A stretch of 64,000 nucleotides of DNA from SMWD01 sp002729875 (GTDB lineage Bacteria > Pseudomonadota > Gammaproteobacteria > Steroidobacterales > GCA-2729495): NCBI GenBank assembly GCA_036010905.1, contig DASCMH010000004.1, forward strand, positions 73,755 through 137,754, written 5' to 3'. The position numbers and the translations under genes were made by a program. The number at the start of each line of letters is the position of its first letter. The first letter of the stretch is position 1. A model generated the notes under the pieces. The model had not been told where the DNA came from. It was given only the letters and a program-made list of their open reading frames with translations, and did no database searches. Shown one piece after another: positions 17,918 through 25,221 of this stretch.

Positions 17918-18694
17918 ATGTCATCGAATAGTGTAAAAGAAATTGATCTGCCCATCTTTGCTGCCATTGGTGCGTTGGACGAACAGGAGTCTCGCCAGCG
18001 CGCGCTCGACCACTGCAACGAGATCATGTCGTCCAAACCCGCACAAGACCGGGTTGCATGGGCTGTTGAACACCTGCCGTCAAATCTTGTCCTGTCCTCC
18101 AGCTTCGGCGTGCAGGCAGCAGTATCACTACACCTTGTGACTCAGCAGGTGGCCAATATACCGGTTATCTTTATCGATACCGGCTACCAGTTCCCGGAAA
18201 CCTATCAATTTGTCGACCAACTAACCGAACGACTCGATCTCAACCTCAATATCTACAGCAGCAAGACAAGCCCGGCCTGGCAGGAAGCGCGCTTCGGAGA
18301 ACGCTGGACCCAGGGCCTGAAGGGGCTCGAAACCTATAACCAGGAAAACAAGGTTGAACCCATGCAACGCGCCCTGCGTGAACTCAAAGCGGGTACCTGG
18401 TTTGCAGGTTTGCGCAGAGCCCAGACCAGCAGCCGGATAAACACCCCATACTTAAGCTGGTCAGGCAATCGCTGGAAGGTACATCCGATCGCAGACTGGA
18501 CTGATCGGGATATCTACAATTATCTGAAAAAGTACGACCTGCCGTATCATCCACTCTGGGAACAGGGCTATGTATCGGTAGGTGACATGCACACAACCAA
18601 ACCGTTGCACGCCGTCGATCACCGCGACCAGACACGCTTTTTCGGCCTGAAACGAGAATGTGGTCTGCACGAAATAGACCTGTCGTCTTTATAA
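17918..18694 (+). CDS. cysH: Phosphoadenylyl-sulfate reductase
   Basis: Cytoplasmic thioredoxin-dependent reductase of 258 residues that reduces PAPS to sulfite in assimilatory sulfate reduction. The nucleotide-binding region has LVLSSSFGVQAAVSLHL, VIFIDTGYQFPETYQF and AGLRRAQTSSR. The C terminus carries the redox-active Cys in FFGLKRECGLHEIDLSS, the ECGLH signature. The two extra Cys pairs that bind an iron-sulfur cluster in APS reductases are absent, so PAPS rather than APS is the expected substrate. Neighbouring cysB, cysG and cysteine synthase make a sulfur-assimilation block, although sulfite reductase subunits and cysD/N are not in the window. Confidence 0.93.
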   Translation: MSSNSVKEIDLPIFAAIGALDEQESRQRALDHCNEIMSSKPAQDRVAWAVEHLPSNLVLSSSFGVQAAVSLHLVTQQVANIPVIFIDTGYQFPETYQFVDQLTERLDLNLNIYSSKTSPAWQEARFGERWTQGLKGLETYNQENKVEPMQRALRELKAGTWFAGLRRAQTSSRINTPYLSWSGNRWKVHPIADWTDRDIYNYLKKYDLPYHPLWEQGYVSVGDMHTTKPLHAVDHRDQTRFFGLKRECGLHEIDLSSL

Positions 18695-18717
18695 GGCACC
18701 AGCTACTTCCTAAGGTT

Positions 18718-18820
18718 TTTCCCTGGGCGGTATTTTCCGTCGGTTATTCTGCCGAAACCTTTAAGTCGTTTTAGCGGCGTTTTGCAAGGGTATACGGACA
18801 CAAAATACCGCCCAGGGAAA
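18718..18820. repeat. Palindromic repeat element, copy 2; also a likely bidirectional terminator
   Basis: The outer arms are a perfect 19-bp inverted repeat: TTTCCCTGGGCGGTATTTT at 18718-18736 and its complement at 18802-18820. Between them lies an apical core (GAAACCTTTAAGTCG then TTTAGCGGCGTTTTGC) that matches copy 1 at 4294-4397. It lies exactly in the gap between the convergent cysH and cysB genes, where a long stem could terminate both transcripts. The shared core between two distant copies marks a mobile or dispersed element rather than an ordinary terminator. Confidence 0.65.
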
Positions 18821-18832
18821 CCCCAAAGTTAA

Positions 18833-19834
18833 TCAGACATCTTCTTGCCCACACCCACCACGCGTCGGCACCGTGATATCCGAAAACAACGCATCAATCT
18901 CCCCCTGGCTCCCAAGCACCGCAGCTTCCCGCGTTAGTTCCGGCGTCAGATACGACGCAAACAATGAGATAAAATCAACCATATAGCCACGTAAAACCGA
19001 ATCACGTCGAAACCCGATCCACGTCGTGCATCGTGGGAACAAATCTTCAGCCGACAGGGCGACAAAATTCTCCTTGTCGCCCTGCTCATAGGCAAGACCG
19101 GCAACGATGCCGACACCAATACCCATCAGCACATAAGTCTTGATGATATCGGCATCGCGGGCCGTAAAAACGACATCCGGTTCCAGCCCCTGTACAGCAA
19201 AGGCATTCTTGAAAGATGATTCACCGGTGAGGCTGAATACATAGGTCACCAGCGGATAGTTTGCCAGCATCGGTAAATTGAGTTGCCCGTCCATGCGCGC
19301 CAGTTCATGATTCTTCGGCACCAGTACGATTCGATCCCAGTGAAAACCCGGTAACAAAACCAACTCTGGAAACAGATTCCGCGAACCGGTTGCGATCGCG
19401 AAATCAACGACATTGTTGGTGACAAGTTCCGCAATCTGCTCTGAAGTACCCTGGTGTAATTCAAGATTAACCTTTGGATAGCGATCACGAAAATTTTTGA
19501 TAATTTCCGGTAACACATAACGTGCCTGCGTGTGCGTTGTCGCAATCGATAACGTACCCTCTTCTTCACCAGACAAGTCGCTGGCCAGACTGCGAATATT
19601 CTGCACCTCAAGCATGATCTTGCGCGCCCGTGCAATCACGTCACTGCCTGCCGGTGTAATATCGACCAGGCTCTTGCCCTTACGCGTGAACAACTGCACC
19701 TTGAGTTCCTGCTCCAGCAATTTCAATTGTTTGCTAATACCCGGTTGGCTCGTATACAGGCGCTCAGATGCCGCAGTGATATTTAATCCACTGTCAGCAA
19801 TTGCCAGCAGGTAGCGAAGCTGTTGTAAGGTCAT
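18833..19834 (-). CDS. cysB: LysR-type transcriptional activator CysB
   Basis: LysR-family regulator of cysteine biosynthesis, about 333 residues, close to the 324 of E. coli CysB. The N-terminal helix-turn-helix reads LNITAASERLYTSQPGISKQLKLLEQE. The effector domain contains IATTHTQARYVLPEII, DFAIATGS, LVTYVFSLTGESSF and FTARDADIIKTYVLMGIGVGIVAG, all CysB-like. E. coli CysB binds N-acetylserine or O-acetylserine as inducer. The start is set at ATG 19834 (MTLQQLRYLLAIADSG), the universal LysR beginning; a reading from 19867 adds 11 residues. It is divergent from cysG and convergent with cysH, both likely targets. Confidence 0.93.
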   Translation of the reverse strand: MTLQQLRYLLAIADSGLNITAASERLYTSQPGISKQLKLLEQELKVQLFTRKGKSLVDITPAGSDVIARARKIMLEVQNIRSLASDLSGEEEGTLSIATTHTQARYVLPEIIKNFRDRYPKVNLELHQGTSEQIAELVTNNVVDFAIATGSRNLFPELVLLPGFHWDRIVLVPKNHELARMDGQLNLPMLANYPLVTYVFSLTGESSFKNAFAVQGLEPDVVFTARDADIIKTYVLMGIGVGIVAGLAYEQGDKENFVALSAEDLFPRCTTWIGFRRDSVLRGYMVDFISLFASYLTPELTREAAVLGSQGEIDALFSDITVPTRGGCGQEDV

Positions 19835-19934
19835 ATTCAATTCTCCCCAAACGGGAATCGGAGCCAATGGTCATCGGTTCCAGTCATTTGACTATATAAC
19901 TATAAGTTAGTTCATATCATCAGGCACTAAAATG

Positions 19935-19960
19935 CTTATAATATATTGTTATATTATAAG
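19935..19960. promoter_or_regulatory. Perfect 11-bp palindrome in the cysB-cysG intergenic region
   Basis: CTTATAATATA at 19935-19945 is followed by TTGT and then its exact complement TATATTATAAG at 19950-19960. The surrounding 120 bases are very A+T-rich, unlike the flanking genes. The position, 30 bases upstream of the cysG start and 100 upstream of cysB, suits an operator or overlapping divergent promoters. A CysB-type site is the obvious candidate but is not proven. Confidence 0.45.
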
Positions 19961-19989
19961 ATAATAATATTATTTTTTAAGGACTTGCA

Positions 19990-21519
19990 ATGAGGATAAG
20001 GTACAAACCCATTCCAGAGAAGCTTGTACACATGCGCCATTTGCCACTGTTTGCCAGTTTACAGGGACAACCCTGCCTGCTCGTCGGTGGCGGCGATGTC
20101 GCCGCGCGCAAGGTGCGTCAGTTTTTGGCAGCCGGCGCGATCATGACAGTCGTTGCCCCGGAACTCACTGCTGAATTACAGGCTGAGGTCATCGCCGGAC
20201 GCCTGAATCACGACCGACGACCCTTTGCGCCTGCATTGATCGGCGATAACCTGCTGATCATCGCCGCAACCTCGAACCGTAAAGTTAATCAACAAGTTGC
20301 TGCTGCTGCTGCCGCAGCACGACGCCTGTGCAATGTTGTCGACGACCCGGAACTATCAAGTTTCATCATGCCTGCTGTTGTTAATCGCTCACCAGTGGTG
20401 ATTGCAATCAGCACCGGCGGTTCTGCACCGATGCTTGCACGCTTGTTACGACAACGCATCGAGGACTGGCTGCCGACACAAATTGGCAAACTGGCGCGCT
20501 GGACCGGACGCTGGCGCGCCACCGTTAAACGTCGCATCAAAAACCCAATCGCCCGGTTGCGGTTTTGGGAGCAGATACTCGACGGACCTGCGGCTGATGC
20601 TGTCCTGAACAGCCACGTCAAACACGCAAACCAATTGCTTGAACAGGGATTGAAAGGCTCCGAGACCAGCCTCAGGGCCGACTCATTGCAGGGTGAGGCC
20701 TGGTTGGTCGGGGCCGGACCGGGTAACCCGGGGTTGATCACCCGGCGAGGAACCGAGTTATTGCGCTGTGCGGACATCATACTCCACGATCGACTCGTTT
20801 CAGACGAAATACTTGCACTGGCCAGGCGCGATGCACAAATCATCCCGGTAGGCAAGTCACCACACGGACCGTCGACCAGCCAGCAAGACATTAATGACCT
20901 GCTCGTGCGCCTGGTTCACAAAGGCTACCGCGTCTGCCGACTCAAGGCTGGCGATCCATTTATCTTCGGCCGCGGCGGCGAAGAAATCGAAGCCCTGGTC
21001 GCAGCCGGGTTTCCGGTTGAGGTGGTACCGGGCATTACGGCAGCAACAGGCTGTGCAGCAGCAGCAGCAATTCCACTCACTTATCGGGGTGTATCAAGCG
21101 CCGTGACGTTGGTGACCGGACAAACGGCAGACGAGGGTGCTATTGATCCTGAAGCCAACTGGCCGACGCTGGCGGCAAGCCGCCAGACCCTTGCAATATA
21201 TATGAGCATCGCCCGTCTTGAGCATATTTGTGCGCAACTGATCGAACATGGACGTAAAGCCGACACGCCGGTGACCATTATCGAAAACGGTACCCTTAAA
21301 GACCAACGTATTATCAACGGCACACTGGAGACTATCGCCGATCATGCTGCACAACATTCTGTTACGTCACCAGCCATGCTGATCGTCGGTGATGTAGTTG
21401 CCTTAGCTGGTACACTGTCCTGGCGTGATGAAGAAACGAGGCTGGCAGAACCACAATTATGGGCTACGACAAAAACTAATTTACCTCATCCCGGACCCAA
21501 TGTTGCGGTTCAACCCTGA
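19990..21519 (+). CDS. cysG: Siroheme synthase (multifunctional CysG)
   Basis: Two-domain enzyme of up to 509 residues making siroheme, the sulfite-reductase cofactor, from uroporphyrinogen III. The N-terminal dehydrogenase/ferrochelatase part begins LPLFASLQGQPCLLVGGGDVAARKV (split here at 20 or fewer residues: LVGGGDVAARKV is the NAD loop). The C-terminal methyltransferase part has LVGAGPGNPGLITRRG, RLKAGDPFIFGRGGEE and VPGITAATGCAAAAAIPL. Both are intact. The ATG at 19990 follows AAGGA at ideal spacing and is used; the ATG at 20032 (MRHLPLFASL) aligns better with E. coli CysG, so the first 14 residues may be an extension or not translated. Cysteine synthase follows after 39 bases. Confidence 0.92.
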   Translation: MRIRYKPIPEKLVHMRHLPLFASLQGQPCLLVGGGDVAARKVRQFLAAGAIMTVVAPELTAELQAEVIAGRLNHDRRPFAPALIGDNLLIIAATSNRKVNQQVAAAAAAARRLCNVVDDPELSSFIMPAVVNRSPVVIAISTGGSAPMLARLLRQRIEDWLPTQIGKLARWTGRWRATVKRRIKNPIARLRFWEQILDGPAADAVLNSHVKHANQLLEQGLKGSETSLRADSLQGEAWLVGAGPGNPGLITRRGTELLRCADIILHDRLVSDEILALARRDAQIIPVGKSPHGPSTSQQDINDLLVRLVHKGYRVCRLKAGDPFIFGRGGEEIEALVAAGFPVEVVPGITAATGCAAAAAIPLTYRGVSSAVTLVTGQTADEGAIDPEANWPTLAASRQTLAIYMSIARLEHICAQLIEHGRKADTPVTIIENGTLKDQRIINGTLETIADHAAQHSVTSPAMLIVGDVVALAGTLSWRDEETRLAEPQLWATTKTNLPHPGPNVAVQP

Positions 21520-21558
21520 TATCTTATTTTTTTCTTACTGCATCACAGGAAGCAGGAA

Positions 21559-22515
21559 ATGATTTACGAAAGTATTGTGCAAACAATCGGTAACACACCG
21601 GTAGTGCGGTTAAATAAGATTGCGCCGGAACATGTTGACATATTTGTCAAACTAGAATCTTTCAATCCTCTCGGCTCGGTCAAGGATCGGCTCGCATGGG
21701 CCATTATCAAGGACGCGGAGAACAGCGGCGCGCTGAAACCCGGCCAGACGGTCGTGGAAGCCACCTCGGGCAATACCGGCATCGCACTGGCCATGGTCTG
21801 CGCGGCCCGGGGTTACTCATTCGTCGCAACCATGGCTGATTCATTTTCGATTGAAAGACGCCAGATCATGCGCGCGCTCGGGGCCAAGGTCATCCTGACA
21901 CCGGCCGCCGAGGGCGGCACGGGCATGGTGCGCCGCGCGGAAGAACTGGCCGAACAGCACGGCTGGTTCCTCGCCAGGCAGTTCGAGAATCCGGCCAACC
22001 CGGAGTACCACCGGCAGACGACCGCCGCCGAGATCCTGCGTGATTTTGCCGACCGTCGTCTCGACTACTGGGTCTCGGGCTGGGGCACGGGCGGTACGCT
22101 GACGGGCGTCGGCGAGGTGCTGAAGCTAGCGCGTCCGGAAACGAAAATCATCGCTACAGAACCGGCCGTCGCTTCCATGCTCGGCGGACAGGACTGGCAA
22201 TCTCACAAGATCCAGGGCTGGACCCCGAACTTTCTGCCCGACGTGCTGAACCGGGAAGTTTTCGACAAACTGATCCCGGTCGCCGACCAGGAGGCAAAAA
22301 ACAATTCGCTGCGACTGGCCGAGGAAGAAGGCATCTTCGTCGGCATCTCGGCCGGCGCGACACTGACCGCCGGGTTGAAAGTCGCCGAACACGCCGAACC
22401 CGGTTCGACCATTCTCGTCATGCTGCCGGATACCGGCGAACGCTACCTAAGCAGCTATCTGTTCGAAGAACTCATCGATGGCTCGGACGACGAGTGGCTT
22501 GCATCATTGGAGTAG
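21559..22515 (+). CDS. cysK: Cysteine synthase (O-acetylserine sulfhydrylase)
   Basis: PLP enzyme of 318 residues forming cysteine from O-acetylserine and sulfide. Key motifs: the Schiff-base Lys in FNPLGSVKDRLAW, the substrate loop EATSGNTGIALAM, the phosphate-binding GWGTGGTLTGVGEVL, and GISAGATLTAGLKVA near the C terminus. The length matches the CysK/CysM family; I cannot firmly separate CysK from CysM, and the symbol is given on overall pattern. A good ribosome-binding site (GGAAGCAGGAA) precedes ATG 21559. It lies 39 bases behind cysG and is probably co-transcribed. Confidence 0.88.
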   Translation: MIYESIVQTIGNTPVVRLNKIAPEHVDIFVKLESFNPLGSVKDRLAWAIIKDAENSGALKPGQTVVEATSGNTGIALAMVCAARGYSFVATMADSFSIERRQIMRALGAKVILTPAAEGGTGMVRRAEELAEQHGWFLARQFENPANPEYHRQTTAAEILRDFADRRLDYWVSGWGTGGTLTGVGEVLKLARPETKIIATEPAVASMLGGQDWQSHKIQGWTPNFLPDVLNREVFDKLIPVADQEAKNNSLRLAEEEGIFVGISAGATLTAGLKVAEHAEPGSTILVMLPDTGERYLSSYLFEELIDGSDDEWLASLE

Positions 22516-22604
22516 TAGCTTCAATCAGTTCAGCACCAAGATAAAAAGCGAGCTAAAGAAATCCTGCGCACCGCATGACCCGGATTACTCTCAGGCAAAC
22601 ATAA

Positions 22605-23057
22605 ATGCCGATAAGCCAACCCTTATCCCCCGACCAGGGCACCTATGCGTTAATCATGAATTGCCGCAAATCAACCCGCCTGTCCGTCGGAAAGTTGGGC
22701 CATATGCTGCTGCAACCCGGATTTTATATTTATGTCGGTAGTGCCCGAGGTCCCGGCGGTATCAGAGCCCGCGTTTCCCGTCACCGTCGCCGGAAAAAGA
22801 AACTGCACTGGCATATTGACTATCTGCGCCAACAGACGGCCTTGATTGAAATCTGGACCATGACGGGGACTACTAATTATGAACACGACTGGGCTGCAGC
22901 ACTGGCTGCAAAGTATACAACCGCACACAAACGTTTCGGCGCATCGGACTGCCGATGTTCATCACATTTGTTCTATGCTGCCGCCAGACCGCCACCGGAT
23001 ACCATCGATACGCTGTGCCATGACATGGCCGGCAAATTTGAGGTAAAAATATTTTAA
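22605..23057 (+). CDS. DUF123 / GIY-YIG-like (Uri superfamily) protein
   Basis: Small basic protein of 150 residues matching the DUF123 family, often described as a Uri-type GIY-YIG domain. The visible signature is GFYIYVGSARGPGGIRARVSR, of which YVGSARGPGGIRARV is the GIY-YIG-like core, then KLHWHIDYL and a C-terminal Cys pair in FGASDCRCSSHLFY. Function is not established in the family; a nuclease role is assumed from the fold. It follows cysteine synthase on the same strand after about 90 bases and converges with the amidohydrolase gene. Confidence 0.75.
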   Translation: MPISQPLSPDQGTYALIMNCRKSTRLSVGKLGHMLLQPGFYIYVGSARGPGGIRARVSRHRRRKKKLHWHIDYLRQQTALIEIWTMTGTTNYEHDWAAALAAKYTTAHKRFGASDCRCSSHLFYAAARPPPDTIDTLCHDMAGKFEVKIF

Positions 23058-23095
23058 CCCTGTATGGACAACTTAAGCCGCGATTCCTGATGCCT

Positions 23096-24406
23096 TTACT
23101 TGTGCACTTTGCCGGCACGGATAATATGCTGAATGCGGCGAACATTGCCTACATCAAGACGCGGATCAGCATCGAGTACCAGCAAATCCGCCTGGGCACC
23201 TTCGCGTAGCGTACCGAACACACCTTTACGATCGAACACAACGGCTGCTGTTGTCGTCGCAGCCCTGAGCACATCAATCGGATCCAGCCCGGCCTCCTGA
23301 TGCATGACGAGTTCAAGCTGGGTCGAAATACCGGGCAACACACCAGGAATACCCGTATCAGTACCAATCAATACCGGGATACCGGCTCCATGCACGGTAA
23401 ACAGGTTAAGCCGTAAAACCGGCAAATGCTCAACAATCCACGCCGTATTGTCGAGCCGTGCCGTGCCTGAAGAGGTATTGTGAAAGACTTCCATTGCGGC
23501 AAGATTCAACTGCCGGTTAAGGTCAAATCTTTCCAGCCGATCGGCCCATTTATCGTAACCAATATTGGTCTGAAACATCGTCAATGTCGATATATAACAA
23601 GTGTTGTTACGCTTCATCAGGTCGATGAATTCAGCATCAACCGGCTCACTGATGATGCCGTGGATCAGACAATCGATACCTGCCTCGAGCAGGTGTTTGG
23701 CGAGTTCCATAATAGGTGCATGGGCAAATGACATCAGCTGCTGACGATGCGCCTCATCAATAATAGCTATTGCAATCTCGCGATCCATGACCGCAAAGGG
23801 CCGCGTTGTCGCCCAGCGCATATCATCATAAATCAACTTAACACCATCCGAACCGGCGGCCTTGAGTTCACGCACAATCGCCCGCGCCTGATCAGGTGTC
23901 TCGGGTACATACCCTTTGCCCCAGCCACCATCCGTTGTGAAAATTCCGCGCACCAGAAATGTGCGCGGATAGGCACTGCGATCCCGTGAAATCTCATTGC
24001 GCAACTGATCGAACTCTGCAGCCGGAACACCAGGATTCAGGGTTGCAGTAACACCCCAGTCGAGCAAACTGCTGAGTACGGCTGTTGAGTTACCGTCTGG
24101 TTTGAACATGCCGGAACGCAGGTGATTGTGCATGTCGGCAATACCGGGCACGACATAGCCTCCACTGGCGTTTATCACTTGCGCAGTGGGAAGTGGCGTC
24201 GAATTATCACCCGTCTGTACAGCAATAATCAGGCCATTCTGGACGACAATAGTCCCCGTAACACCAAGATCATCGCGCCCCGGGTCGATCAATGTGCCAC
24301 CGCGAATAACCAGCAAATCACCAGTCTGTGCATGCACCGGTATGGCGGCACAAAATATAATGCCGCAGAAAACAAGTTTCACGATGCCGCTAAATCCTTT
24401 CACCAT
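23096..24406 (-). CDS. Exported amidohydrolase (imidazolonepropionase/dipeptidase-like)
   Basis: Metal-dependent amidohydrolase of about 436 residues with a cleavable signal peptide (LVFCGIIFCAAIPVHAQ), so it acts in the periplasm or outside the cell. The metal site shows GIADMHNHLRSG in the HxH position, a possible carboxylated Lys in DGVKLIYDD, His in FAHAPIM and LIHGIIS, and the Asp in VLIGTDTGIPG. The C terminus has the usual DLLVLDADPRLD strand. Substrate is unknown; relatives cleave cyclic amides, acyl-amino acids or organophosphates. ATG 24406 is chosen because it opens directly into the signal peptide. It lies 173 bases behind folE on the NRPS strand and could be the last gene of that operon. 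Confidence 0.75.
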   Translation of the reverse strand: MVKGFSGIVKLVFCGIIFCAAIPVHAQTGDLLVIRGGTLIDPGRDDLGVTGTIVVQNGLIIAVQTGDNSTPLPTAQVINASGGYVVPGIADMHNHLRSGMFKPDGNSTAVLSSLLDWGVTATLNPGVPAAEFDQLRNEISRDRSAYPRTFLVRGIFTTDGGWGKGYVPETPDQARAIVRELKAAGSDGVKLIYDDMRWATTRPFAVMDREIAIAIIDEAHRQQLMSFAHAPIMELAKHLLEAGIDCLIHGIISEPVDAEFIDLMKRNNTCYISTLTMFQTNIGYDKWADRLERFDLNRQLNLAAMEVFHNTSSGTARLDNTAWIVEHLPVLRLNLFTVHGAGIPVLIGTDTGIPGVLPGISTQLELVMHQEAGLDPIDVLRAATTTAAVVFDRKGVFGTLREGAQADLLVLDADPRLDVGNVRRIQHIIRAGKVHK

Positions 24407-24579
24407 TCCTGTATCCCCATTTATTCCGGTAACAGATGCAGCACGAAAATAGCATCTTTTGCTGATCGGGACGATCAACCCAGGCATAAATCAACCCACC
24501 AAGAATTTGCGCATTCCCGCTGACAGGAAAATAAAATTCCCTGTCAATCTTAACCCGATCCAGCCTGCCGGTCAGGAAA

Positions 24580-25146
24580 TCACAACAACCGCAAGAACTC
24601 TTCACGTGTCTGCGACTGGGCACGAAAACTACCGAGCATGCAGGATGTCGTCATGACCGAGTTCTGTTTCTGTACCCCTCGCATCATCATGCACATATGC
24701 TGGGCCTCTATCACAACCCCTACGCCACGCGCATCGATCGAATCGTTAACACAACTCGCGATTTGTTTCGTCAGCACTTCCTGAATCTGTAACCGGCGTG
24801 CGAAATAATCGACGATACGTGCGATTTTCGACAAACCAATTACCTTGCCTTGCGGAACATAGGCAACATGACACTTGCCTATGAACGGCAACATATGATG
24901 CTCACACAACGAGTACATCTCGATATTGCTCACGATGACCATCTCATCGGTGTCACTCGTGAATACGGCATTGTTGATCAGATCAGCAAGATTCTGCCGG
25001 TACCCGCCGGTGATAAAATGCATTGCCTTCGCGGCACGTTTGGGGGTATCGACAAGTCCTTCACGCTGCGGGTCTTCACCCATAGCCACGAGGATTTGGT
25101 GATAGCTTTCGCTCATGCGCTGTATGTTGTCATCATCTTCTGACAC
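24580..25146 (-). CDS. folE: GTP cyclohydrolase I
   Basis: Type IA GTP cyclohydrolase, about 188 residues, converting GTP to 7,8-dihydroneopterin triphosphate. Visible signatures are GEDPQREGLVDTPKRAAK, the zinc-site segment MYSLCEHHMLPFIGKCHVAYVP (Cys and His ligands in CEHH), KVIGLSKIARIVDYFARRLQ, and HMCMMMRGVQKQNSVMTTS holding the third zinc ligand Cys. The GTG at 25146 is preceded by AAGGA at good spacing and is taken as start; a TTG at 25167 or an ATG at 25116 are alternatives. It lies about 75 bases behind the second NRPS gene on the same strand. The enzyme is normally housekeeping, but here it terminates an NRPS operon that starts with queD, the enzyme using its product. Confidence 0.92.
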   Translation of the reverse strand: MSEDDDNIQRMSESYHQILVAMGEDPQREGLVDTPKRAAKAMHFITGGYRQNLADLINNAVFTSDTDEMVIVSNIEMYSLCEHHMLPFIGKCHVAYVPQGKVIGLSKIARIVDYFARRLQIQEVLTKQIASCVNDSIDARGVGVVIEAQHMCMMMRGVQKQNSVMTTSCMLGSFRAQSQTREEFLRLL

Positions 25147-25221
25147 GTCATCGTCCTTTTGCTTCAATTTGAATCTGAATGTAATGCTACGGTGGGCAAC
25201 CCGACCAACGACTGATCAATA

